NCBI RefSeq assembly: GCF_905475395.1
Contig: NC_058337.1
Location: 70,700,368 to 70,764,367, forward strand
Reading direction: 5' to 3'
From: Chrysoperla carnea
Taxonomy: Eukaryota > Arthropoda > Insecta > Neuroptera > Chrysopidae
Length of the DNA stretch: 64,000 nt
Each line of letters starts with the position of its first letter. The stretch's first letter is position 1. A program made the translations under genes and the position numbers. The notes beneath the pieces were generated by a model. The model made no database searches, was not told the DNA's origin, and saw only the letters and a list, made by a program, of their open reading frames with translations. Positions 36,541 through 46,989 of this stretch are shown piece after piece.

Positions 36541-37020
36541 CTAGAGTGATACCCACCCGCTTCGCTGGGTTAAAAAGTAAAGATTTATAAAGATTGCTCT
36601 CGCTTATCTCTTTTCTATAACACTCAAAATAATGGTAAGGATTGTTTTACACAGGTAAAATATATGTATGGTTTTCTTTTTTTTTTTAAACTTATATAGT
36701 CGTAATTATTTTTTGAGTATATCAGAAAAGATGGTCGTGAAATATTTTATATTGACTATTTTTACAGAAATCTGTAATTTATGGTAATATCAAATGACTA
36801 CTTTTATAGAAGTCTGTAATTCATGGTAATGTCAAATTAAATTAATTTAAAAAATTTTTTTGTTTTTATTATCTTTATAATTTATATCTCATGTGTTATT
36901 CTGAAGTATGAGCTATAATGCTGTACAGTTTCATTAAAAACTATTCCCTAGTTGTAGCGTGAAAGCGTTACAAACAAACAAACATGCTTACTTTCGCATT
37001 TATAATATATAAAGATTTAT
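36541..37020 (+). repeat. Retroelement-like repeat family B copy
   Basis: Begins AGTGATACCCACCCGCTTCG and ends AGCGTGAAAGCGTTACAAAC, then ACTTTCGCATTTATAATATA, matching the element at 23868. An internal near-duplicate, ATTTTTACAGAAATCTGTAATT then CTTTTATAGAAGTCTGTAATTC, lies at 36760-36825. Confidence 0.65.
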
Positions 37021-37539
37021 GTAGGTAGAATTTATTATAAATACGTCTCTGATCTCTATTACACACTAATTAAAATTCTTACATCCGGAGACAATTTATA
37101 TTTATAACAAACCACAAATTGTCATTTGATTTAAAATATTTTTTTCTTTAAAATCAGGAAGTAATTATTAAAAATATTATGAATGTTGGATGGGTGTGGA
37201 GATCTAGTTATTTAAATGATGTCTAGTTTTTTACTTTTTTTTATTAATTCAATCTCATTACTTTATTATAGTGTCGATAACTTTTGATATGTGATAATCA
37301 CTTTACAAAAGTATTTTTTATTTAAAAACATGCTTAAAAGAGTTTGTTTTTACCTCTATATATACAAACTGCTTTTAATGTTAAGATATTCGCTATTCGA
37401 GGTGTAAATCCTAGCGAATTATAAGTCTTGGACCGTGTTTTTAATTATTTTCTACACTATTTATTAATCTATTACTAATCGTGAGCAGCTGAGCTGCATC
37501 ATTAAGGTTATATTGCCCTTACAGTTCGATTCAGATAAC

Positions 37540-37800
37540 TCTACAAAAAAGCAATAATTACGGGCATCCTATATATACTAATGTATACCAATTTAATAAA
37601 GAAACTTGTTAGTTTTTTGTCTGTACAAGGGCCAATGTCTGAAACTAATGGACTGATTTTGATCCAAACTTTTGCCCCAAAAATTTTAAAATTTCTATCT
37701 GGGCTAAATGGGATAAGGCGGGAAAGAAATTGTAGAGGAATTGTCCAACGAAATAAGCGGGTAACGGCTAGGCCTATGGTTTAAAAATATACCAAAATTA
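37540..37800 (+). repeat. Interspersed-repeat remnant
   Basis: ACTTGTTAGTTTTTTGTCTG, then TGTCTGAAACTAATGGACTG, then ATTTTGATCCAAACTTTTGC, is a word order common in insect retroelement tails. The frame 37581-37784 is a by-product. Confidence 0.4.
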
Positions 37801-38237
37801 TTGCTTCAATAACCTTACTAACTACATATGTTTGTAAAATACTGTACTTTTTTAAATTTTCAAAATGCATTAGTGAAATGTCTACAGAAAAATTTGTTTC
37901 TTCTATATTATACCTAGAAGTTAATGCGAGCTATTCAAACCAAATTTTTTATAAATTAATTTGAGTTGCATTTTTCTGATCTATATATTTATGAAGGATA
38001 CCTGTCTTGTTTTTTCACATCGTCTTTGACTTTCACTCTCAATGTTATTATTAAATTGTTATTCAATCCATGAATGTTGATGACATTAGCTGATGACGTC
38101 TTCCTTATTTATACATAAGCCATACAGACGAAGAACATTTTCAAGAAATATAAACAAGCTTTCCAGTGGTTTAATCAAATTTGTTGTAAAATAATTTTTA
38201 AAATTTTGGTACGCTTCTAAACTTTATATAAAACTAT

Positions 38238-39320
38238 AAGCAGATACCCGCCCGCTTTGCTGGGCAATTTTTCCTTTAGACTATCACGTTACGGCCCTCA
38301 CCTATCCACCCTTTTGTTGACAATTTTATGGATTTTGATTTTTTGAAATTGAAGTTGATATCGAACTTTTTTGAAAATGAAGTTTTGCCCATGATACTCG
38401 CTGACATTGTAACTTTCTATAGATCCAATCATTAAATTAACCTGATTTTTATACTTTTTGGATCAGAATTATCCAATCCACCGAGTTACATCAAATTTCA
38501 AAACGAAAATTTCTTTTGGGATTTTCTCGATTTTTTAAAGGGGTACCCCCTTACAAAATTGCAAAAAAATCGAGAAATTTTTTTATTTCCAATTTCTATA
38601 AAACTCAATATATGTGGTAATTTTGACAAAAAAAGTAAAAAAAATCGGGTGCATTTGATGACTGGACCGAATAGTTTTTGAGATACGGACTAAAATCGAT
38701 CCAAATATTGCGATATCTCAGAAACTCTGCAAAAAATCATTAAATTAACCTGATTTTTATACTTTTTGGATCAAAATTACCCCATTCACCGAGTTTCATG
38801 AAATTCCAAAACAAAATTTTTTTTTGCGTTTTTCTCAATTTTTTAAAGGGCCTTAAAAAAAATCGAGAAATTTTTTGTATCTCCAATTTTGATAAAACTC
38901 AGTATGTAAAGTAGTTTTGACCCATAAAGTACAAAAATCGTTTGCATTTGATGACTGGTCGAATAGTTTTTGAGATACGGACTAAAATTGAATCGAACAT
39001 TGCGATATCTCAGAAACACATTTCATTGTAACTTATTATAGGTGAAATAATTTTTAAAATCGATTAAGTAGATAATTCAAAAATGACGAATTTTCATAAA
39101 AACTCATCCCCTTTTTTAAAACCAAAATTACAGAGTTTTATATAAACTTTCATCTCCAATTTGACCCTCTTAAAGAATAACGAAAGTAAAATAAACTTTT
39201 GTCTCAAACCATGAGCTTATATATCAAGTTTTATATGTATTTCTATTTCTTTTATATTTCAGCGGTTTGAGCTGTGCGTTGATCAATCAGTCAGCTTTAA
39301 TTCTTATATATATTGATTTA
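38238..39320 (+). repeat. Composite repeat with an internal ~308-bp tandem duplication
   Basis: It opens like family B (AGATACCCGCCCGCTTTGCT). A unit starting ATTAAATTAACCTGATTTTT occurs at 38431 and 38739; both copies run through ACCGAGTT-CAT, TTTTTAAAGG, ATCGAGAAATTTTTT, TTTGCATTTGATGACTGG and GCGATATCTCAGAAAC. The end (CAGCGGTTTGAGCTGTGCGT, TGATCAATCAGTCAGCTTTA) is another familiar insect repeat tail. Confidence 0.65.
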
Positions 39321-39529
39321 GGGAAAACATTTCAATCCCTTTCAACCCTCCATGCAATGCGGCAACGGACGAAAAATTTTTGACCAATAGATGCCAAAAC
39401 TAGAAAGTACAAGTTTTCAAATGAGCTATTGATGTTCCGAATTGGATTTTTTTTCGATGCGATACACCTGTTTGAAATTTAGATAAAGTTTTGTGTAAAA
39501 ATTTTGTTCCCTTAATAAATTAACGCAGT

Positions 39530-39695
39530 ATATATATATGTTACAGGAAAAGTTGATTGAAAGTTAGAGTTGACTCTTCATAGGCAGAGTAAACTCTTAC
39601 TAAAAACATCAGCAACAGTTGATTCAAAATAAGTAAACTGATTCCTAGAAAGAGTTAACTCCTACTAATGATTAGTAAAAGTTGATCAATGGTAA
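39530..39695. repeat. Cluster of GAGTnnACTC-type near-palindromic motifs
   Basis: Within about 160 bases are GAGTTGACTC, GAGTAAACTC, CAGTTGATTC, GTAAACTGATTC and the perfect palindrome GAGTTAACTC, separated by 20-40 bases. The arrangement is irregular and no coding frame covers it. Confidence 0.45.
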
Positions 39696-40047
39696 GTTCA
39701 AGAGGGAAATATTTTGGATTGTGATTGTAGGTTTTTTTGATTGAAATCTTGTTTGTTGAAAATTGAAATATTACTGAAAATGTAACATTTTAAGCAAAAA
39801 TTACGGTTTGGTATATATATATAAGATTTATATGTCACGATGGATCTCTTATAATATGAACAAAATATATTCATGGAATTTTGCAGATTGTAATACAATT
39901 TAGACACCACACCCTAGGAATTTGTTTATTTCTTTGGTAATAATGACTTTATGTTACTTCAAGAAAATATGTATCCATTCAATATATCAATTATGAGCTC
40001 CAGTAGTTCAATGAAGTTTTAAAATATTCAAATTACATAATCAGGTT

Positions 40048-40130
40048 GTCAACCCTAATAGCTCAGTTAGTTAAAGAGTAAACAATTCCGTTCGCGATAG
40101 GCATAGAGTAGATGGTTCGATTAAAATAAA
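40048..40130 (+). repeat. tRNA-derived SINE head, truncated
   Basis: TAGCTCAGTTAG (40059-40070) and GGTTCGATT (40114-40122) match the A and B boxes. CAACCCTAATAGCTCAGTTA and TTCGCGATAGGCATAGAGTA align to the SINE at 34512. It runs into an A-rich tail and lies about 30 bases beyond the likely poly(A) signal of the peptide gene. Confidence 0.65.
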
Positions 40131-40159
40131 AAAAAAACAAAAGTCTGAAAATTATAACT

Positions 40160-40165
40160 TTTATT
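40160..40165 (-). promoter_or_regulatory. Poly(A) signal AATAAA of the small peptide gene
   Basis: Minus-strand AATAAA 65 bases after the TGA stop at 40230. Confidence 0.5.
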
Positions 40166-40229
40166 AACAAAAATAAATCGTTTCAATAAAAAATTTTATA
40201 ATAAAAAAAATGATAATTGATAATATCCA

Positions 40230-41139
40230 TCAGCCATAATGATGCCCAACATGATGTCGAACACCCCATTTAAAATTGGCATGTTTATCAGTTTTAACAA
40301 AAGTATGAACTGGCCCAGTAACACCACCATGATGCTCTCTTTTATCACGACTTTCAGCACCTTACCAAAAAAAACCAAATAATTACAGAACGAAAATATA
40401 TATTTGAAAATAACAATTGATGTAACAAAACTCAAGTCTCATTAGTAACTAATTACAGACTATTTTTACTAAGATAAAAAAATCCAAAATTTTTTAAAAT
40501 ATCCGGTGTCTCAGATTGTTTTGGTTTGAGACCTTGGATCCAATAATACTGGGAGAGATCCCAGTGGAGAAGCTATTTGCTTTTGCGTGGTGTCTGGCCA
40601 AGACAGAATCCTATAGCTTCATCTGATCAAAACAGCATCTCTCACAGGTTGTTCTCAAGAAGGGCACAGAGGACCCCTCGGTCTAGGTACTAAGGATCCA
40701 TTTGCGGTATCCCTTGTATGTTTTATTAGTATTATTATTGTTATTAATTACTAAATAATAGTTTGTAATTAATTTCTATTACTAATTATTGAATTTTTTT
40801 ATACCTAATTAATTTATTTACGCGAAAAATTCAGTTATCCGAATTTTCAATACCTAACTGCAATTCTATTTTTAACTCGATTACTTTAATTGAATATAGT
40901 TTCAATGAACCTATGTGACGACACACAGATGTGAGCATAGCTATGCGAACATTCGTGAGATATATGAGATGGTAATTATAAAGCATTAAACGTTGATTAA
41001 AATTTCAAATAACAAATTTTTTTAAATAAAAAAAATACATACTTTCTGAGTCATCTAATTGGTATGTTCGTGCATACGTTTGAGTCAATATTGTTAAAAC
41101 AACAACACATAATAACAAAAATACTTTAACTAAATTCAT
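40230..41139 (-). CDS. 75-residue secreted His-rich peptide precursor, two exons
   Basis: Exon 1 (41139-41043) encodes a strong signal peptide, MNLVKVFLLLCVVVLTILTQ plus TYA, and RTYQLDDSE. Donor GTATGT joins in phase 1 to exon 2 (40360-40230), which reads SAESRDKREHHGGVTGPVHT and continues FVKTDKHANFKWGVRHHVGH, then HYG and TGA. After signal removal, Lys39-Arg40 is a dibasic convertase site releasing a 35-residue, cysteine-free, His-rich basic peptide. Its final Gly could donate a C-terminal amide. This is the layout of a secreted regulatory or antimicrobial prepropeptide. I do not recognise the family. A TATAAATA box lies about 100 bases upstream. The competing open frame at 40196-40435 overlaps exon 2 in a different frame and lacks a signal. 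The gene model is convincing; the role is inferred. Confidence 0.8.
40500..40745 (+). repeat. Non-LTR-like 3' end, family C copy 1
   Basis: Lies in the intron of the peptide gene. GACAGAATCCTATAGCTTCA, GGGCACAGAGGACCC and a (TTATTA)-rich tail match the copy at 44985-45375, in the same order. A microsatellite tail is typical of some non-LTR retroelements; the clade is not determinable. Confidence 0.5.
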
Positions 41140-41235
41140 ATTGATTGATTATAAATTATAAAAATTGATTGATTAATCGTTTTATTATATTATAATGTTG
41201 TAACAAAACTATTAAATTATATATTAAAATTCTGA

Positions 41236-41243
41236 TATTTATA
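41236..41243 (-). promoter_or_regulatory. Candidate TATA box of the small peptide gene
   Basis: Minus-strand TATAAATA with its first T 104 bases upstream of the start codon, implying a 5' leader of roughly 70 bases. Confidence 0.5.
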
Positions 41244-41259
41244 GCAGTACTCACTTTAC

Positions 41260-42090
41260 TTAAAAAACGTTATTTGAAATTAAAATCAATTGACCGAAAA
41301 AAGATAATAATTGAAATTTTTTGTTTTTTAATTGGGAAAAAATTGGTTAATTTTTTGTAACCTTTTTGCTTAAATTAATAACTTTCTATTTCAATCACAA
41401 TGGTAGTATTTGATAAAGAAAGATTAATTCGAAATATTTTAATGAAAAACGGAAAATTTTAGATGTAGAAAAGTATAGAAGTGTTAAAGTTGTTTAAATT
41501 TTATTTTAGTTGAATTATTCCTGAGATATTAAATTACATTTTATCTATAAAGATGCTGTTTATTTGATTAATAAGTATCACTTTTTAATTTACTAGACCG
41601 AAACTATATAACTTTTTCTCTTAATTGTTACAAAAAAATATAAATCATTTATGAAGCGTGTATTGAATATCTTTTAACAAACAAAAGATTCTGTAGCACG
41701 ACAATAGTGATTGTTACACGAAATGATTAATCTATTTAATTAAATTTCAATGGATTGATCCTAAATAAATCTATGAAATAGGTCAAATTGTAAAAACCTA
41801 TTCAAAAATCATGTCGCGAATTGCTTTCCAACGACCATCATTATTTTGATAGAACCTACATTTTTTTTATAATATTGTTTGACCTCCTCAACTTATTATT
41901 GAGAAAATAAATTTAAATTCTGAAATTTTAAAATTCAAGTTATCATACAAACTTCAATCACAATGCGAACAATGCGAAGTGAAATTTACAAAATTTTAAA
42001 AAATGCCAATAAATTTGTCTTTTTCCTTGTTACTTTCTTCTATAACTAAACCTATAGGAACACAGCTGAAAACACTAACCATCAAATAAC
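41260..42090. other. Intergenic, no gene seen
   Basis: AT-rich upstream flank of the peptide gene. No recognised motif beyond short A/T runs. Confidence 0.35.
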
Positions 42091-42220
42091 CTTACTAACT
42101 TAAAAAATAATAATTAAATCGGTTCATCCGTTTAGGTGCTTCAAGGAGACAAACACACACATTGCGCTCAATTTTATAACATCACGCATTTTGCGTTGGG
42201 GGTTAAAAATAACATCTTTA
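42090..42220 (+). repeat. Retroelement-tail-like remnant
   Basis: TAAATCGGTTCATCCGTTTA, then GGTGCTTCAAGGAGACAAAC, an ACACAC run, and GCGCTCAATTTTATAACATC. This combination is typical of insect RTE- or SINE-like 3' ends. The overlapping minus frame is not judged a gene. Confidence 0.45.
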
Positions 42221-42796
42221 TTGTTCTTTTGAAGTATAAACAAGTTAGAACACTTGTTTAATACCAAAATAAGCACGAACCTTCTACTGAAATGCCTTTT
42301 TACATAAGTACCTAAATTACGGAAGCCAAAGGTAACGGAAAGTGGCCTACAATGATCCCCTAAAAAAATGTTAATTATAGCCAAATTATTCGACATATTG
42401 TACAATGTCGAAATATTTTTGGTTTCTTTACTCAAGTGTTACAATATTGGCATGTCACTTTCTTTTGATCAGTTCAAATTTTTAGAACTATTCAATATTT
42501 TTCAAAAGGGATCGTTGTAAGAATAGTGGGTAAAATGATCCCATATATATAAAGGCGATAATTTTACCTGTAACGACATATTTCAATATCATCATAAAAA
42601 CTGACCTTAAAATTTATTTCACATTTATAATACATAGGGATGTATCTGGGGCCAAAACTAAACACAAATATAGCAAGGCAAATGGAAGACACATCATTGA
42701 GTTTGCAAGAGAAAATAATGAGCACCCATTTTGACCACAAGGATATTAACAAGACAACCCCAGTGAATGTCACCCTCTGGGAATGCTTCCAATCAG

Positions 42797-43000
42797 TGCT
42801 GGATTTACACTAGGGTCAGTCGGGGCTAGCGCCCAGGGCGGCAAATTTTCTAGGGCGGCAAAATTTGGAAAGTGAGAAAACATTTTCTATACAATATATA
42901 AATAACTAATTCTTTTAAATAAACATTTGATGAAACTTTCAAGAAATATATAATTGCATTATGTATCAAATTAAAATTTTGTATATTATAATATATTAAA
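42797..43000 (+). mobile_element. hAT-like element, left end only
   Basis: CAGTGCTGGATTTACACTAG, then GGGGCTAGCGCCCAGGGCGG and AGGGCGGCAAAA, resembles the terminal and subterminal sequence of another hAT family (CAGTGCTGGATTTACA end). No matching right end (TGTAAATCCAGCACTG) was seen, so it is truncated, possibly by the mariner-derived piece beginning near 43040. Confidence 0.55.
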
Positions 43001-43039
43001 TTTAAGTGAAAACTATATTAAAATTTTTTTTTCTGGAAT

Positions 43040-43366
43040 TGATTTTTTGAAGAATAAAATACTGTTTTCTGAAGGGAAAAAATACAGAGTCCGGAAACTC
43101 ATTATCAAGCCAAGTTTTTGCTTCCACTGTATTTTTTCCCTTCAGAAAACAGTATTTTATCAAATCACGAAATTCCTTTTTTTCCATTTTTTTCACAATA
43201 ACAAAAGTTGCTTCACAAAAGACGCTCTATCTCACAAACTAATTGACTTACAGACGTCAAATTTTGACACGAATCATTTGAAGGTTGGTACTATATAAAA
43301 ATAATATGCATTTAATACTAGCGACGCCATTTATGTGTCAGACCGGGGACTTATCAGCCAACCTAT
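43040..43366 (-). mobile_element. Palindromic mariner-derived element, truncated copy
   Basis: The right arm (43127-43366) ends in a Himar1-type terminal repeat followed by TA. The 39-base loop (43088-43126) is the reverse complement of that in the copy at 48604, so this copy is inserted the other way round. Only about 35-45 bases of the other arm remain. On the minus strand it encodes MEKKEFRDLIKYCFLKGKNT and on to DNEFPDS, the start of an irritans-type transposase. It shares the exact fusion point with the other copy. Confidence 0.85.
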
Positions 43367-43369
43367 TAC

Positions 43370-44690
43370 CTTTGTTACAAAATCAGCAAAGAGAATTTAA
43401 AGATTCTGAATTTTATCTACGAATCTTTAGAATTGAATTTTACTCGTGTTTCCCATAACAAAATAATAATGAAATTTTTTCTTCAAACTGTGATAGTCTA
43501 TTAATTTTTAGCCATTTTTCCCAAAAAAGTAGACTTATGCACTGTATTGAAAGTCAACAGAGAAGGTTGGGATTAGTTATAAATAAATTTCTCCCAGAAC
43601 AATACCCATTTATGGGTTTTTGGAGATGTTTGAGCAATTTGTGAGAGATTCTCAAGGCAAAAACCGCTATTCCCAACGTTTTTATGGATTGAACTACACT
43701 GTACAACCTCATGAATGCCTTTTGAGGTGTCAACTTCGTAGCCACCCTTCCTTCTTTTTTATGTCGAAATATTTGTTTTTCGTTTTTCGTGATAGATACT
43801 TGAAAAATATAAATTGTGCACGCACATATCAGTCTGCAAACCATCACCAAATTAGCAACAAGCAACATTCGCTATTTATAAGTAGGATAGTAAGTAGGAT
43901 TACCATACTGACGATGATGGTAGTCGATGATATTTATATAATACAAAAAGTTCATCTAGGAAACTGAAACAAAAAAATTAAAATTTAATTAGACATTTCA
44001 TATTATCAAAAACATGGAAAGACCAAAATCCTATTTTACAAAAAAATTGTTATATAAAGAGGGAGAAATATGACTTTAGTGATAGAGCTCTTCTGCTGGC
44101 GAATTTTTTATCATTTAAATTTTAAATTCTTAGTGCGGAACTTTTAAATAATAAATAAATATATATTTCTCTGATTTATTCAAATGATCTTTTTTATCAG
44201 ATCAATATCAAAGAAAGTACCAAGATATTATTTAAAAAAACACTTCCGTTTTAGTTCTATCAGTATCTACTTCCAGATTCTTTTATAAAAGCGAAAAATT
44301 GTCTAACAAGCATGCAATTTTGCTCAGTTGCATGTAAAACCATTTTAATCGATTTGGTACATAGCACTATACCATATACGTGTTTGTTTATATTAGGTTC
44401 TTATGTGGTACTGATTTAAAATGAAATAACTTTTTTACTTTTTAATACTTATTACTTTTCTGCTACTAATATGCTACCATACTGTTTGTTTATTCATCGT
44501 GGATCAAAAGTCCTCCAAATGGACTGCCTCCATGTTAAAAATATTAAAGTGTCTCCATATTAAAATATAAAATATTTTGGGTGAAATCCAGATTGAAATT
44601 TACATCTAGAATTTCTCCAAACCAACGTATCCAAAAATTTTAAATGATCACTAGTAGTTTCTATCGGTAATCATTCTGTAAAGTATAAGT
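43370..44690. other. Intergenic, no supported gene
   Basis: Opposed overlapping frames at 43554-43967 show no domain, splice-linked partner or coding bias that favours either one. Otherwise AT-rich. Confidence 0.35.
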
Positions 44691-44984
44691 TAGGGACGAC
44701 AATGGGTTAAGTACAAACGTACTATATTATATTATTTATACGGATTAGCCAAAAATGTCCATGAACAAAAAACTAAAATAATGAATCAAAATTTTATTTT
44801 TTTATTAGATGTGGTAAATGGCGTTGATTGAGTGTTTACCATGTACATTCATCCACGTACCGGCTCTTTTCATCACCTTTTGCATCCATCGCATGTTGAA
44901 GTATGACCGGTGTTATTTACTGTGTATAACCACAGCTTAGCCATTCGAATGTACTCCGCTGAAACTCACTAGAACACAGTTAAG

Positions 44985-45375
44985 TAGGGTGGGGGGCTCT
45001 AGACAGGACACTGTCGACTGAACACTTCATACCTTGGAGATCTCTGATGATCTCACTTGTAGGGACTGTAGGAGATAAACTCTCTACACATGTTATTTGC
45101 ACCTGCAAAGAATGTTTGGGGTCGAAACCTCGAATTTTGGGATCCGAAACATCAATCAGGAAAATAAAATCGGCGGAAAAGCTATGGACTTTCTGTGTAG
45201 CGTCTGGCCTCAACAGAATCCTACAGCTTCATCTGTTTAAAGTAGCACCTATTATCCGAAGATGTCTTGCCTTCGAGTGACAGTTTTTTCTCACAGAGGG
45301 CACAGAGGACCCTTTGATCTTGGTGCTAGGTACCCATTTGCAATACCCCTCTTGTTTATTATTTTTATTATTATT
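44985..45375 (+). repeat. Non-LTR-like 3' end, family C copy 2
   Basis: Less AT-rich than the surroundings. GGCGGAAAAGCTATGGACTT, CAACAGAATCCTACAGCTTC and AGGGCACAGAGGACCC align with 40575-40700. The TTATTATTTTTATTATTATT tail follows. The plus frame 45047-45280 may be the tail of its ORF, but no reverse transcriptase motif is present. Confidence 0.5.
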
Positions 45376-45471
45376 TAATAATATTAGGATTTTAGTAAGA
45401 ACAAATGATTAAATCCCTATACTCTTTTGATAAATGGAAATAATTTTTTTACTCCAGGCGCTTAGCAAAAG

Positions 45472-45753
45472 TTAACAATGTATAATTATCACAGTCAGCT
45501 GATGATTATTTTTATATTCCATATGGCATTCTTGTACAATGTATTGATTTTCAAGCGAAATGGTTTCTATTATTTTTTCAAAGGTTACCATTTTCCAATC
45601 CACAAATGGTGCTGAGGTGACGTTCACACTAGATTTTATTACATCATCATAAGACTTACCTAGAACAAAACTGTCCGGGGTGATTTCGTAAACAAAAATA
45701 TGTTGCTGGCTTCCAGGAATTACTGAAAACGAAAACCAACTAAAGCATGCCAT
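45472..45753 (-). other. Unidentified ORF with internal splice-like signals
   Basis: A 93-codon frame begins MACFSWFSFSVIPGSQQHIF and ends in HQLTVIIIHC. Inside it, TTTTCGTTTTCAG (acceptor-like) and CTAG|GTAAGTC (donor-like) bracket a segment reading IPGSQQHIFVYEITPDSFVL, so a single small exon of an unseen gene is possible. I recognise no family. Chance cannot be excluded. Confidence 0.3.
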
Positions 45754-45861
45754 TCACAACTACTACATGTAATCAAATTGTTGTTTACACGAGGATTTTG
45801 GTGTAGGAATTTATAATTAAACGCAATTACGAATTACTGCCGATACTGGGTGTAATAATAA

Positions 45862-45890
45862 TAAATATATATATATATATATATATTTAA
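45862..45890. repeat. (TA)n microsatellite
   Basis: A run of about eleven TA units. Confidence 0.9.
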
Positions 45891-46681
45891 TTTTGTTTCC
45901 TTTTTAATAGAAAATGTACATTTTTTCGTTTTCATATTATCTGAGGAAAAACAATTACAAATATTGTATTTCATAATATAGAATTTATTTATTTATATAT
46001 CTAAAATATCAATTAAAGGCAATCATTTTCGAGAAATATTTAAATCGGAGTAATCAAACCTAAATATAGAAGGGGAATAAAAAGTTGATAGAAAAATTTA
46101 TCTGTGATTTTTCCTAGGCGACGTAGTAAAATTATTGAGTGTGTTGGGAAGAACAAAGTTCTTAAGTATACTAAATTAAGTAATCTGAATAACTAAGTTT
46201 TCAACTGAGACACTAAACTAGATTAACTTCGTTATCTGTGTTCTTTCTTTTACTTGTCTATATTTTATACTGAGTATCTAATTTTCTAAAGCTGTGGGCA
46301 AGCACAATGATGAGTATCACAACGACGAACATAGGAAAATACCATAGATATATAAAACATATAGATAGAGGATCTCATGTATTGAAATTTTTCTGAATTT
46401 GAAGTTGAATTTGTGATGTATTTGAGATATATACTAGCGCTACCAAATGACTAACTATAACATATAACATATGCGTTGAAAGGTTTTGTTTAGTTCCCAA
46501 CCATTTACAATGAGGCGCTGTTTTACGCCATAAATTTTATTTTGCGCCACATAGATACTCTATCTATATATTATATATCTATGGAAAATACCAAACAATA
46601 CAAAACATCCCAAAATGAACACAATCCATTCATTTTTGACAAATTTAATGGGTATCTATTTGATACTTGCTTTTGTCGTTG

Positions 46682-46904
46682 TTTTGTGATGTTCAAAAAC
46701 ATAGAGAATGGACTGAATGTTCCCTATTCAGCTATAGAGTAAATGCGGGCAAGAAACTATGAGAGAGATAAAGCGAATGTATGGACAGTAGTTGTCTGTT
46801 TCTAGAATTTCGCACTCTCACACTTACTTTGTCTCTTTCTATAGAACGGTCAATTTTGTGCGGGTATTTCTCAGTCCATTCTCTATGTCTTTTGTGATGT
46901 TCAA
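46682..46904. mobile_element. Inverted-repeat element flanked by a 15-bp direct repeat
   Basis: CATAGAGAATGGACTGA (46700-46716) has its exact complement at 46871-46887. Weaker pairing continues inward through GCGGGCAAGAAACT and GAGAGAGATAAAG. Outside both ends lies TTTTGTGATGTTCAA (46682-46696 and 46890-46904). It looks like a MITE, but a 15-bp duplication is longer than for common DNA transposons. Confidence 0.55.
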
Positions 46905-46989
46905 CGTTGAGTATTGCCGCAGCTTTACTAAGAACTTTGTTTGGCCAAACACCAATTATGTGGTAGATACGGATTCAGCTCAATAATAA

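Noticed and set aside
40196..40435. 79-codon minus-strand frame rich in hydrophobic residues
   Set aside because: Overlaps the real peptide exon in another frame. The spliced frame has a signal peptide, phase match and coherent termini, and this one does not.
43554..43967. Overlapping 104- and 115-codon frames on opposite strands
   Set aside because: No domain, no splice partner, no clear coding bias for either. Treated as chance in a locally less AT-rich segment.
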